Positions 1 through 9,242 of a DNA stretch of 64,000 bases are shown piece after piece; position 1 is the stretch's first letter; each line of letters opens with the position of its first letter. Where the stretch lies: contig NZ_JAWDXO010000004.1 in assembly GCF_032477075.1 (NCBI RefSeq), positions 50,351 through 114,350 on the forward strand, given 5' to 3'. The notes beneath the pieces were generated by a model. The model was not told the origin of the DNA. It ran no database searches and saw only the letters and a list, made by a program, of their open reading frames with translations. The DNA is from Fusobacterium sp. Lineage in GTDB: Bacteria > Fusobacteriota > Fusobacteriia > Fusobacteriales > Fusobacteriaceae. The translations under genes were made by a program, and so were the position numbers.

Positions 1-635
1 AGTGTAAATACTTTTCCCAACCCCCATGGAAAGAATATAAAGGGAATTAGAGCCCCAGAAAGCAAAGAATATATACTTTCTCTTGCTCGTGTTGCAGCCC
101 AGCATCCATTTTTTAATCTTATTGCAAAGGAAGCAAATAATAAATCCAATGCAAAACCTAAGGATATACTTAATATTAGACTTATAAATGCCAGTATTCC
201 ATTAAAAAATGAAACAGGAAATGGATTTATCCCCAATAATGGAGATAATACCCATAAAGGTAGTCCATAAAATAAAAATACAGGTATCCAATATCTTCCA
301 ATTGTTTCTGCAATAAGACTTATTATTACAGACATTGGTCTAGTATATCTTCCAATAATAGAGCCTTCCCAGAGTGCAGAAGTTGCTGGTGTTACAATAT
401 CCAACTGTGGTTTTAAAATAGAAGACATTAATGAATATGTAAGTATTTGTGATAGCTCCACTCCATCAAAACTTTTTCCATCTTTTGCCAGAGATTTCCA
501 GATTAAAGTAAGCATAATAAACTGTATAAACTTTATAAAATATTCTCCAGTGATTGTTAATATATTTCCATCAAATACTTGTTTTGCACTCATTATTATA
601 GTTGCATAACAAGATTTTAAAACTTTATATTTCAT
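1..635 (-). CDS. ABC-2 type transporter permease, 3' end beyond the left edge
   Basis: The reading frame starts at an ATG at 635 and stays open to the window edge, giving about 211 residues. The protein is hydrophobic, with several predicted membrane helices. An early segment (residues about 45-80) carries DGVELSQILTYSLMS and GSIIGRYTRPMS, which resemble ABC-2 permeases that partner a separate ATPase to export an unknown substrate. The ATPase and second permease would lie further left. A terminator just upstream (667-698) separates it from the 50-residue gene. The family call rests on general resemblance, so the substrate is unknown. Confidence 0.6.
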   Translation of the reverse strand, partial: MKYKVLKSCYATIIMSAKQVFDGNILTITGEYFIKFIQFIMLTLIWKSLAKDGKSFDGVELSQILTYSLMSSILKPQLDIVTPATSALWEGSIIGRYTRPMSVIISLIAETIGRYWIPVFLFYGLPLWVLSPLLGINPFPVSFFNGILAFISLILSISLGFALDLLFASFAIRLKNGCWAATRARESIYSLLSGALIPFIFFPWGLGKVFT

Positions 636-666
636 AAATTTAATTCCTTTCTTAAAATTTGGGCAT

Positions 667-698
667 AAAAAAACCGGGATACGACAATGCGTTCCCGG
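667..698 (-). terminator. rho-independent terminator
   Basis: Read on the minus strand, CCGGGA and TCCCGG form a stem followed by seven T. It ends transcription of the 50-residue gene before the ABC permease. Confidence 0.75.
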
Positions 699-740
699 AT
701 TTAGATATAACTTTAAAAATATCATAAAATTTTAAAATTT

Positions 741-893
741 TTATGACTTTTCTATCTTTTTCCTTAGTGAAAACACATTATTTGCCGTAAATTGGACAGA
801 CTTATACACATAAAGTGCTATTTTCCCATTTTGAGCTGAGACTTCACCAATATTTTTCCAAGTTAAACTATTTTTAAATATTGAATTTGTCAT
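741..893 (-). CDS. small orphan protein, 50 residues
   Basis: An ATG at 893 is preceded by a strong GGAGGTG ribosome binding site 5 bases upstream, and the frame ends in TAA at 741. The product begins MTNSIFKNSLTWKNIGEVS and ends in a basic stretch LRKKIEKS. It has no signal peptide and no membrane segment that I can see. It is followed at once by a good terminator, so it is likely a monocistronic gene. I do not recognise the family. The good start site and terminator make it a real gene more probably than chance. Confidence 0.6.
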   Translation of the reverse strand: MTNSIFKNSLTWKNIGEVSAQNGKIALYVYKSVQFTANNVFSLRKKIEKS

Positions 894-964
894 GTGTTTC
901 ACCTCCATTATTAAAATTTAATTTTATATTATCATTAAAAAATCTCCATGTCAATCTTTATATT

Positions 965-3178
965 TTAGGAAAACATCACTGGCATAGCATTTATCAATGA
1001 TTTAACTATATTATAATCCTCTTTAACAGCATCAGAATTTATATCTAGATATTTTTCTACATTTCCTAAATATTCTTTTGCTATTTCTTTTTCATCTATT
1101 TCAGCATAATCCCAAGCTAATTCTAGATCTGTCCATCCTTCATAGCCACCCATTTCGGCAGATTTTTTTATATGTTCCATGGCTTCAACAAATTTTCCAC
1201 ATTTTCTTAGAACTCTTCCTAGATTATATTCTATCCAGCTGTCATAAGGATTAAATTCAATTGCTTTTTTAAAATTTTCTGCTGCTTCTTGATTTCTCCC
1301 TAATTTAGCAAGAGTCCATCCTATCTGTGAATAAATCCATTCATCATTTCTTCCCATTTCTATTACTTTTTCAAAATATTTTAATCCCTCTTCATATTTT
1401 TCTAAAGTTCCTAAGTTCCAGCCTATTTCTGAATACAGCCAAGTATCTTCTCTTCCTAATTTCTCTGCTTTATCCAGATAAATCAAAGCTTCTTCTGCTC
1501 TATCCAGTCTTCCATAATTGTAAGCTATTTCTGAATATAACCAGTCATCTTCTCTTCCTAATTCTTGAGCTTTAAATAACCTAGCTATTGCTTCTTCACT
1601 TTTTCCAGTTCTTCCTAGACAAATAGCGAATTCACAATTCAGCCATATATCATCTCTTCCTAATTTCTCAGTTGTTTCAAGATATGAAAGTGCTTCTTCA
1701 TATTTTCCAATAACATCATATGACCAAGCTATTTCTGAGTTAAGCCATACATCATTTCTGCCTAATTCTTTTGCTTTAAGATAATATTCTATTCCTTCTT
1801 CTACTTTTTGATTTCTTGAAAGACTGTATCCTATTTCAGAATATATCCATGAGTCATTTCTTCCCATTTCAATAGCTTTTTGAAGATATTTCTCACCTTC
1901 TTCAGTTCTTCCTACTGCATCTAAATTCCAACCCATTTCTGAATATAACCATATATCATTTCTTCCTAATTCTTCTACTTTTTCTAAATGTTTTAAAGCT
2001 TCTTCATTTTTGTTTAACTGCCCTAAATTCCATGCTATAGTAGAGTAAAGACGAATACTCTCATCTCCATTTTCCTCTGCTTTTTTTAATTCTGCCAGCG
2101 CTTCTTCATTTCTTCCTAAATCTCCCAAAGATAATCCCATTTCTAAATGAATCCATGCATCATCTCTTCCTAATTCTTTTGCTTTCTTTAAATACTCTAA
2201 AGCTTCTTCTGATTTTGACATGTTTCTTAAAGTCCAGCCTATTTCAGATTCAAGCCATACATCATCTTCTGATATTTTCTTAGATTTATAAAGATATTCC
2301 AACTCTTCTTCATATTTATCTAAAACTCCAAGATTCCATCCTAATTGATTATAAAGCCATGCATCACTTCTGCCTAATTCTTCAGCCTTCTTAAAATATT
2401 CTATTGCATCCTCATGCTTTTCTATTCTTGCTAGCTGCCACCCTAATTCTGAATTCAGCCATACATCATTTCTTCCTAATTCTTCAGCTTTCTTTAAATA
2501 TTCTATTCCCTCTTCATATTTTTTTATGGCTCCAAATGTTACACCAATCTGTGATAAAAGCCATATATTATCTTCTTCTCCTTTCAGAGCTTTCATATAA
2601 TATTCTAGTGCTTCTCCATCTTTATCTAATTGATTTAAACACCATCCTATGTGTGTAATTACCCAGTAGTCATCTCTTCCAAACTCTTCAGCCTTTTTAA
2701 AATATTCTAGTGCACTTTCATAATTATCTAATTTTTCATATATGTCTCCTATTTCAGCAAGAGCAAAAGTATTTTCTGGCTCTAATTCTACAGCCTTTTT
2801 TAAAGCGACTAATGCTTCTTCATTTTTTTCTATTCTTTGGAGATTCCAACCAAGTTCAAAATATGTCCATGCATAATCAGGATCTAAATTTTTCGATTTC
2901 TCAAAATATTCAGCTGCTTTTTCATAATTTTCCAAACCACTGTAAGCATATCCTACCCTATAATTCCATAGGGAATCTTCTTTTCCTTTCTCTTTGATAG
3001 AAAAGAGTATTTCTAAAGCTTTATTATAATTTCCTAAATTATTTTCTGCTCTTCCCCATTCTGATATAATTTCAAAATCTCTGTCTTTTTCTTCTATTGC
3101 AAGAACCATATCTACAATTTCCTGATATTTTTCTTCATCATTAAGAAGTGTTATTTTTTCTTTTAATTCTTTACTCAT
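965..3178 (-). CDS. tetratricopeptide repeat (TPR) protein, 737 residues
   Basis: Almost the whole protein is about twenty 34-residue TPR units with the spaced W-L-G-Y-A-F pattern. Examples are YFKKAEELGRSDAWLYNQLG and YLKKAKELGRDDAWIHLEMG. Many units share the unusual core ELGR(N/D)D-W, so the array probably grew by recent internal duplication. There is no signal peptide or membrane segment, so it is probably cytoplasmic and acts as a protein-binding superhelix. The start is well placed, with AGGAGG 6-7 bases before the ATG. It stands alone: the downstream neighbour has its own leader and the upstream gene yitT is about 120 bases away. Partner and pathway are unknown. Confidence 0.85.
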   Translation of the reverse strand: MSKELKEKITLLNDEEKYQEIVDMVLAIEEKDRDFEIISEWGRAENNLGNYNKALEILFSIKEKGKEDSLWNYRVGYAYSGLENYEKAAEYFEKSKNLDPDYAWTYFELGWNLQRIEKNEEALVALKKAVELEPENTFALAEIGDIYEKLDNYESALEYFKKAEEFGRDDYWVITHIGWCLNQLDKDGEALEYYMKALKGEEDNIWLLSQIGVTFGAIKKYEEGIEYLKKAEELGRNDVWLNSELGWQLARIEKHEDAIEYFKKAEELGRSDAWLYNQLGWNLGVLDKYEEELEYLYKSKKISEDDVWLESEIGWTLRNMSKSEEALEYLKKAKELGRDDAWIHLEMGLSLGDLGRNEEALAELKKAEENGDESIRLYSTIAWNLGQLNKNEEALKHLEKVEELGRNDIWLYSEMGWNLDAVGRTEEGEKYLQKAIEMGRNDSWIYSEIGYSLSRNQKVEEGIEYYLKAKELGRNDVWLNSEIAWSYDVIGKYEEALSYLETTEKLGRDDIWLNCEFAICLGRTGKSEEAIARLFKAQELGREDDWLYSEIAYNYGRLDRAEEALIYLDKAEKLGREDTWLYSEIGWNLGTLEKYEEGLKYFEKVIEMGRNDEWIYSQIGWTLAKLGRNQEAAENFKKAIEFNPYDSWIEYNLGRVLRKCGKFVEAMEHIKKSAEMGGYEGWTDLELAWDYAEIDEKEIAKEYLGNVEKYLDINSDAVKEDYNIVKSLINAMPVMFS

Positions 3179-3299
3179 CTAATTCCTCCTTGAATGAATT
3201 GTATTCGGCATATTTTATTTTACCATAAATCATGCTTTATATACAATCAACTATACTTTTCAATATGTCAATTTTCAGGTGCAGATATATTTTTTATCT

Positions 3300-4160
3300 T
3301 TATTCATTATTAAGTTCTTTAAATCCCTCACCTAAAACTTCTGATACATCAGTTATTGTAAGAAAAGCTTCTGGATCAGTATCTCTTACTATTCTTTTTA
3401 ATTTTACTATCTGAAATTTGCTTACAACACAATATATTATATCAAAAGAATTTCTTGTATATCCTCCTGACCCATCTAATATAGTTACTCCTCTTCCAGT
3501 TTCATCCATAAGCTTGATTCTCAATTCCTCTGCTTTTCTGGAAATTATAGTTACAGCTTTTGCCTTATCAAGCCCTTCCTGTATAAAATCTATAGTCTTA
3601 GTAAATACCATGGCAGCTATTAAAGTATACATAAATATTTCTTTTCCAAATAAAAATCCTACTGCTGAAAGCACTACTACATCTAGTATAAGCATAGCTC
3701 TTCCTACAGATATTCCTCTATATTTTGTCATTATTCTAGCTATTATATCTGTTCCCCCAGTAGAACCTCCAGACATAAATATTATTCCTAACCCAATTCC
3801 TCCTATAAAACCACCATAAAGAGAAGCTAAGAGTACATCATCTGTAGCCCCATTAAATCTTGAGGTAAAGCCTAAAGCAAAAGACATCATAGCAGTTCCA
3901 TAAAGAGTTTTTATTATAAAATTTTTTCCAAGCATCCTCCATCCTATTATTAATATTGGAATATTTATTACAAAATAAGTTGTTCCTACAGGAGTTTTAA
4001 ATAAATAGAAAATAATAAGAGCTATCCCTGTAACTCCCCCCTCAGCTAAATGATTGCTTACATAAAAATAATTTACTGCAAAAGCATATAAAAAACATCC
4101 TAATGTTATAAAAAAATAATCTCTTAAAAATCTTAAAACTTTTTTTTCTATGTTACTCAC
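3300..4160 (-). CDS. YitT family membrane protein (DUF161 + DUF2179)
   Basis: The N-terminal two thirds hold five or six membrane helices with the family signatures FYVSNHLAEGGVTGIALI and GGSTGGTDIIARIM. The C-terminal about 85 residues form the soluble DUF2179 domain (VTIISRKAEELRIKLMDE). Length (286 residues) is typical. It follows the mscS gene by only 7 bases and has an AGAGGTG ribosome binding site inside that gap, so the two are cotranscribed. Members of this family are membrane proteins of poorly known function; a transport role is inferred only. Confidence 0.85.
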   Translation of the reverse strand: MSNIEKKVLRFLRDYFFITLGCFLYAFAVNYFYVSNHLAEGGVTGIALIIFYLFKTPVGTTYFVINIPILIIGWRMLGKNFIIKTLYGTAMMSFALGFTSRFNGATDDVLLASLYGGFIGGIGLGIIFMSGGSTGGTDIIARIMTKYRGISVGRAMLILDVVVLSAVGFLFGKEIFMYTLIAAMVFTKTIDFIQEGLDKAKAVTIISRKAEELRIKLMDETGRGVTILDGSGGYTRNSFDIIYCVVSKFQIVKLKRIVRDTDPEAFLTITDVSEVLGEGFKELNNE

Positions 4161-4167
4161 CTCTATT

Positions 4168-5010
4168 CTAATTTTTTAAATTTACTTCTAGTTTATTATA
4201 TGGAATTTCTATATTTTCTTCATTAAAAATCTTAATAATATAAGCCATAAGTTTACTTCTTACACTATAATAATATTCCCTTTTTGTCCATACTATAAAA
4301 TAAATATTTACTGAAGAATCTCCATAACTCATTATATTGATAAAACTTTTTCTTTCACTTTCCAGTCCATCAAAAGTTTTACTTATTCTCTTCAGAACTT
4401 CAACAGCTCTATTCTGATCACACTCATAAGCTACTGGTACAGTGAGTTTTATTCTTCTGTATTCATTTGCGTCATGATTAATTACATTACTGTTTATCAT
4501 AACATTATTTGGAATTATTACCCTTTTACTGTCTAATGTATTTATATGAGTTGAAAATACATCTATTTTATATACTTCTCCAAAAGCTCCATTTACTTCA
4601 ATATATTCTCCTACAGTAAAAGGTCTTGTAAATAATATTACCACTCCTCCTGCAAAATTGGAAAGAAATCCTTTGAGTGAAATACCTATTCCAAGACCTA
4701 CTGCACTTATCATTGTTATAATAGATTGTTCTTTAAATCCAAATACAAGAAGTCCAAATAGAAAAAATATAATATATAATCCTAGTTTAATAAAGGACTT
4801 ACTGAATTGTTTTGCTCCAGGATCAATTTTATCTTTTGATATCTTCTCAATATATTTTAATATTATTTGAGTAATTTTTTTACCAATATATATAATAAGT
4901 AAAAATACTAGTAGTTTAACAAAAAAAATCAAAGTATCATTTAAAATAACTTTAAATATTTTTTCTCCATCTTTATTTTCTAAAGAAGTGATTGTTGCAA
5001 AAAAGTTCAT
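4168..5010 (-). CDS. mscS: small-conductance mechanosensitive channel, MscS family
   Basis: The protein has 280 residues: membrane helices in about residues 25-130, then the MscS pore and beta domain with GLGIGISLKGFLSNFAGGVVILFTRPFTVGEYIEV, given here only as a region around residues 105-140. The G/A-rich pore helix and the FTRPFTVGEYI segment are diagnostic. These channels open under membrane tension and release solutes in hypo-osmotic shock. The start has GAGGAGA upstream. The gene is first of a pair with yitT. Assignment to the family is secure; the exact paralogue is not. Confidence 0.88.
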   Translation of the reverse strand: MNFFATITSLENKDGEKIFKVILNDTLIFFVKLLVFLLIIYIGKKITQIILKYIEKISKDKIDPGAKQFSKSFIKLGLYIIFFLFGLLVFGFKEQSIITMISAVGLGIGISLKGFLSNFAGGVVILFTRPFTVGEYIEVNGAFGEVYKIDVFSTHINTLDSKRVIIPNNVMINSNVINHDANEYRRIKLTVPVAYECDQNRAVEVLKRISKTFDGLESERKSFINIMSYGDSSVNIYFIVWTKREYYYSVRSKLMAYIIKIFNEENIEIPYNKLEVNLKN

Positions 5011-5058
5011 TTTAACATCTCCTCATAATGTTTTCCCCGAGATATTAATTTAAACAAT

Positions 5059-5820
5059 CTATTTTTCTTTTATTTTTTCACTCCACAAAGAAGTCAACAT
5101 AAGTTTTATGCTGTAAAAAAAGCCACTTATATTTTCTTTTATATTTCTAAAAAAGCTTTTAATTACCTTCCTATCTCCTGATTTATCTATTTTGAATTCT
5201 TTTCCATCTAATTTTACTAAAGATTCTCCATTCTTAAAATTACCAGCTTTTGAATATTTAAACTCTATAATTTTTTTACCATTTTTATCTATATATCCCC
5301 ATTTTCCATTAAACTTAACTGCTGCAAGATCTTCTGAAAAAAAATTTACTTCTTCATATATCATTGGAATTTGAATTTTACCATCAAAATTTAAATAGCC
5401 ATATAAAAATTTTCTGCCTTCTTTCTTATAAATTATTATTAGATCTCTTTCAACTTCATAATTTAATTCACTGTACATTTGAGATTCTTTATCTTTATAA
5501 TTATAACTTCCCATTTTTCCTATCCATCTTCCATCTTTAGTCATCATTCCTTCATGATAATCTATATCTACAAGATAGATATAATTACTTTTTATAGCTA
5601 TGAGCATATTATTAGGTTTAGTAATGAATTTATTATTTGAATCTATTATTCCATATAATCCAATGGAAGCTAGATCCCCTTCTACCACTCTGACTATTTT
5701 ATGATTTTCCAATTTCCTTTTTATAGGAATCTCTTCTACAACATAATCATTTATTTTTATGAAATCTCTTCCAAAAAGTGTAGTTGATAGTATTATCAAA
5801 GTAATAAATAATTTTACCAT
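5059..5820 (-). CDS. WG-repeat protein with signal peptide
   Basis: I place the start at the ATG at 5820, which has GGGAGGT 7 bases upstream. A longer frame exists to 5895, but it would run through the terminator of the preceding gene. The 253-residue product begins MVKLFITLIILSTTLFG, a signal peptide, so it is probably exported to the periplasm. It holds WG repeats: YGIIDSNNKFI, YGYLNFDGKIQIP and WGYIDKNGKKIIEFKY. WG-repeat proteins are thought to be beta-rich binding modules. No enzyme motif is visible and the function is unknown. Confidence 0.75.
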   Translation of the reverse strand: MVKLFITLIILSTTLFGRDFIKINDYVVEEIPIKRKLENHKIVRVVEGDLASIGLYGIIDSNNKFITKPNNMLIAIKSNYIYLVDIDYHEGMMTKDGRWIGKMGSYNYKDKESQMYSELNYEVERDLIIIYKKEGRKFLYGYLNFDGKIQIPMIYEEVNFFSEDLAAVKFNGKWGYIDKNGKKIIEFKYSKAGNFKNGESLVKLDGKEFKIDKSGDRKVIKSFFRNIKENISGFFYSIKLMLTSLWSEKIKEK

Positions 5821-5880
5821 AACTGTACCTCCCGTTAGAAGTGCTTTGCCCTTTAATATATTATAACCTTTATTTTTAGA

Positions 5881-5920
5881 AAAAAAAAGAGGCAATTAAA
5901 GTTTATTTTTAATCACCTCG
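5881..5920 (-). terminator. rho-independent terminator after the decarboxylase-arginase gene
   Basis: On the minus strand GAGGTGATTAAA pairs with TTTAATTGCCTC (two G-U pairs) and is followed by nine T. It begins 17 bases after the fusion gene stop. Confidence 0.7.
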
Positions 5921-5936
5921 TAAAAATACCAAATTA

Positions 5937-8285
5937 TTAGTCTGGATTTATTACATATTCAGTTAATTCATTTACAAATTTAAGTGTCTTATCATTTTTA
6001 TCATTTACTGGATTAAATTCTACTATATCAACTGATGTTATAAAATAATTTTTGAATAAATACTTAAATGTTTGAAATATTTCATCAGTTGTGAATCCAT
6101 TTCTTACTGGTGTACTTACTCCAGGAGCCACTTCAGGATTTACAGAGTCAACATCAAAACTTATATGAAGATTATCAATTTTCAAATAGTCTTTTATTTC
6201 TTCAAGGATATTTTCCAATCCTTTTTGGAGAACTTCATCATGATAAATAACTTTTACTCCAAGCTGATCTATTATCTCTCTTTCTTTAAAGTCTAAATCT
6301 CTAGCTCCAAGTATAACTACATTTTTACTATCAATTTTAGCTCCTTCATAGAAACAGTTTACTAAATCTCTATCTCCTGCTCCTTGCAATAGTGCAAGAG
6401 GCATTCCATGAATATTCCCTGTTATAGTTGATTCATCAGTATTCATATCTCCATGGGCGTCTATCCATATTACCCCTATTTCTTTTTCTAGTGATACTCC
6501 AGATATACTTCCAAGTGCTATAGAATGATCTCCACCTATTACAATTGGTCTATATCCATCTCTAACAGCTTCATTTACAGATGCTGCAAGTCTTTCACAA
6601 GTGTTAAGAATAGTGTTTTTATATTTAAGATTCCATTCATTGAAGTTTTCCTTTTGCTTTTCAACTTCTATGATTTCCATTTCATCAAATGTATCTGGGT
6701 AGTACTCACAAAGTGTATCAGGTCCAAATTCAATTCCAGCTTTGTTTGCTCCAAGATTCATTGGAACACCAAACATCATACTCTTCATTTTTTCTGTATA
6801 TAAATAAATAGCATCTTCCTCTTCAATTACATTAATATTTATAAGTTCAGGATCAGCCATTCCTTGAATATGGAGTTTAGCTTCTTTTAAATCTCTTATA
6901 TAATCAATTATTTCTTCTGTTATTCTTTCACCAGGAGTTATAATAGGTATTCCAGGAGGATAAGCCATTATCATTTCTCCACAGATTTTTCCTGCACTTT
7001 CTTCAAAAAGTATAGTATTCTTGTCACTGTAAAAAGCTTCCCTTGGTATTAATACCTGTTCTGGAATAGTTGGCATTTTTATAAAGCTTCTCTTTACTTT
7101 TGTAACTTTTCCATAGAATCTTTCACTTATTGATTTTAAAGCAGCTATAAACTTATCTATACTTTCATCTGTATCTCCAATTGTAATAAGTCCTAATACA
7201 TTATAAAAATCTGAAAGTTCTACCTGTATATTATAATCATCTACAAGGAGAGTTTCTAATTCAAATCCTGTAAGTCCTAATTCTTTTGCTGTAACAGTAA
7301 CTTTTGTTGGGTCGAAAGCAAAAATACCTTCCTTTCCTACTATTTCATCTCCAAAGCAGAACATACCTGGAATTCTGTTAACTTCATTTCTAAATCTCTT
7401 AGCTAATTTTATAGTTCTATCTAAAAGTTCATATCCTTCTGTTGCTATCTGTCTTCTTGCACAATCCAATGAAGCCATCAATGGATAAGAAGGTGATGTT
7501 GTATGCAAAAGACTTAATATTTGCTGTACTCTATTTGTATCAATTCTATCAGAATTTACATGCAAAAGTGACATTTGAGTCATTGCTCCAATTATTTTAT
7601 GTGTACTTTGAGCACATATATCTGCTCCTACATCTACTGCTGAAAGTGGTAGTTCATCATGAAAGTGAAGATGAGGTCCATGTGCTTCATCTACTATAAG
7701 AGGAATATCATAACTATGAACTATATCAGCGATTTTTTTTATATCAGTTGCTACTCCATAGTATGTGGGATTTATGATTAATACTGCCTTTATATCTGGA
7801 TGCTGTTTCAGCATATTTTCTACTGCTTGAGGTCTGACACCATGGGCTATTCCTAACTCTTCATCAACTTCTGGATTCATATAAATAGGTTCAGAACCGC
7901 TTAATATGATACCAGCTGAAACTGATTTATGTACATTTCTTGGTACTAATATCTTATCTCCAGCTTTCATAACAGACATAATCATTGCTTGAATAGCACC
8001 AGAAGTTCCATTTACTGCGAAAAAGCTTTTCTTAACACCATAAGCATCTGCTGCCAATTCCTGAGCTTCTTTTATACAGCTTTTTGGCTGATGTAGTCCA
8101 TCTACCATCTTAAAAATAGTTACATCTATGGAGAAAGGCCCATTCCCCATGAAATCATAAAATTCTTTGTCTACTCCTTTTCCTCTCTTGTGACCAGGTA
8201 CATGAAATGGAAGAATATCTCTTCCAACATATTCATCTTTCAACACAGAGAATAGCGGAGTCTTATTTTGGTCTAGCTTTGACAT
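5937..8285 (-). CDS. fused Orn/Lys/Arg decarboxylase and arginase-type ureohydrolase, 782 residues
   Basis: Residues 1 to about 485 are a fold-type I PLP decarboxylase of the short SpeA/YaaO type: HVPGHKRG near residue 28, DEAHGPH from D199, and the PLP lysine K230 in AQSTHK. Residues about 500-782 are a ureohydrolase with all six manganese ligands: H587 (GGDHS), D609, H611 and D613 (DAHGDMN), D711 and D713 (DVDS), plus E756. It carries N615, T622 and GNIHGMPLA, the arginase pattern for holding the amino-acid end of arginine, rather than the agmatinase pattern. The likely chain is arginine to ornithine plus urea, then ornithine to putrescine. The alternative, arginine decarboxylation then agmatine hydrolysis, is not excluded. 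The frame is continuous, with no internal stop. Confidence 0.85.
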   Translation of the reverse strand: MSKLDQNKTPLFSVLKDEYVGRDILPFHVPGHKRGKGVDKEFYDFMGNGPFSIDVTIFKMVDGLHQPKSCIKEAQELAADAYGVKKSFFAVNGTSGAIQAMIMSVMKAGDKILVPRNVHKSVSAGIILSGSEPIYMNPEVDEELGIAHGVRPQAVENMLKQHPDIKAVLIINPTYYGVATDIKKIADIVHSYDIPLIVDEAHGPHLHFHDELPLSAVDVGADICAQSTHKIIGAMTQMSLLHVNSDRIDTNRVQQILSLLHTTSPSYPLMASLDCARRQIATEGYELLDRTIKLAKRFRNEVNRIPGMFCFGDEIVGKEGIFAFDPTKVTVTAKELGLTGFELETLLVDDYNIQVELSDFYNVLGLITIGDTDESIDKFIAALKSISERFYGKVTKVKRSFIKMPTIPEQVLIPREAFYSDKNTILFEESAGKICGEMIMAYPPGIPIITPGERITEEIIDYIRDLKEAKLHIQGMADPELININVIEEEDAIYLYTEKMKSMMFGVPMNLGANKAGIEFGPDTLCEYYPDTFDEMEIIEVEKQKENFNEWNLKYKNTILNTCERLAASVNEAVRDGYRPIVIGGDHSIALGSISGVSLEKEIGVIWIDAHGDMNTDESTITGNIHGMPLALLQGAGDRDLVNCFYEGAKIDSKNVVILGARDLDFKEREIIDQLGVKVIYHDEVLQKGLENILEEIKDYLKIDNLHISFDVDSVNPEVAPGVSTPVRNGFTTDEIFQTFKYLFKNYFITSVDIVEFNPVNDKNDKTLKFVNELTEYVINPD

Positions 8286-8439
8286 CTTACCTCCTTTAGT
8301 AATTTTTTTGTTATAGATATTTATTCTTTTTTGTAATATAATGTTGAAAATAACATATTTACATAAAAAGTTAAATACGATGTATTGTAAAGCTTTTTAT
8401 CTAATTAGTCAATATAATTTATTTTTTTAGGAGAAAATT

Positions 8440-9027
8440 ATGAAAAACATACTGTTACTTATTTCACAGGGAGTTGAAATTCTTGAAGTATCCTCATTTA
8501 TTGATGTCTTCGGCTGGAATATGATTGTAGGAAAAAAGGACACTCTTATTACCACTTGCAGTTTCCATAATATAATTAATTGTACATGGAATGTTAGTCT
8601 TTTGCCAGAAATAAATTTAAAAAACACAAAATTAAATTTAAAAGAATATGATGCTTTAGTAATTCCTGGGGGATTTGGTAAAGCAGGTTTTTTTAATGAT
8701 ATGAAAAATAAAGAATTCCATAATATTATTCAAAACTTTTATAACAGAAATAAAATAATAATTGGTGTCTGTACTGGTGTTATCCCCCTGGGGGAAAGCG
8801 GAATTCTCAAAAATAGAAAAGCTACTACTTATCTTTTGGATAATGACAGATATTTTAAACAGCTTTCAAACTTTGGAGCAATTCCTATAAGAGAAGAAAT
8901 TGTAATTGATGACAATATTATTACTTCATCTGCTCCCAAAAATGCTTTAGAGACAGCATTTATTCTCCTTGAAAAATTAACTTCTAAAGAAAATATGGAA
9001 ATGGTAAAATACAATATGGGATTTTAG
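8440..9027 (+). CDS. DJ-1/PfpI family protein
   Basis: The 195-residue protein has the family layout: an N-terminal beta strand NILLLISQGVEILEVSSFID with the conserved Glu region, PGGFGKAGFF near residue 76, and the nucleophile elbow GVCTGVIPLGESG with Cys111. The size fits a one-domain DJ-1/ThiJ/PfpI member. These proteins act as glyoxalase or deglycase-like enzymes or as chaperones, and the substrate cannot be read from sequence. The start has AGGAGA upstream. It is transcribed divergently from the decarboxylase-arginase gene, sharing a 154-base region. Confidence 0.8.
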   Translation: MKNILLLISQGVEILEVSSFIDVFGWNMIVGKKDTLITTCSFHNIINCTWNVSLLPEINLKNTKLNLKEYDALVIPGGFGKAGFFNDMKNKEFHNIIQNFYNRNKIIIGVCTGVIPLGESGILKNRKATTYLLDNDRYFKQLSNFGAIPIREEIVIDDNIITSSAPKNALETAFILLEKLTSKENMEMVKYNMGF

Positions 9028-9242
9028 TTTCTCTGATACTTTTAACCTACCAAATTATATAAAGAAATCCTTTAAAATTATTTTATACTAAAAAATTTTT
9101 ATATATTTTTGCTTTTAGTTACCACAATATATTCTATATTATTCTATTATTAAAAAAAATTGATGAAATTTATTAGAAATTGTGGTATTCTTATTTATAT
9201 GAAGACTTTTAGAAAAAATTATTTTAAAGAGGTGAGTTTTTT

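Noticed and set aside
1327..2997. Plus-strand reading frames inside the TPR gene
   Set aside because: They are opposite-strand shadows caused by the repeated AT-rich codons and have no ribosome sites.
5937..7000. C-terminal half of the fusion read as agmatinase (SpeB)
   Set aside because: The metal motifs fit both, but the DAHGDMN...TGNIHGMPLA block and VEFNPVNDKNDKT follow the arginase pattern. Agmatinase remains an alternative to test.
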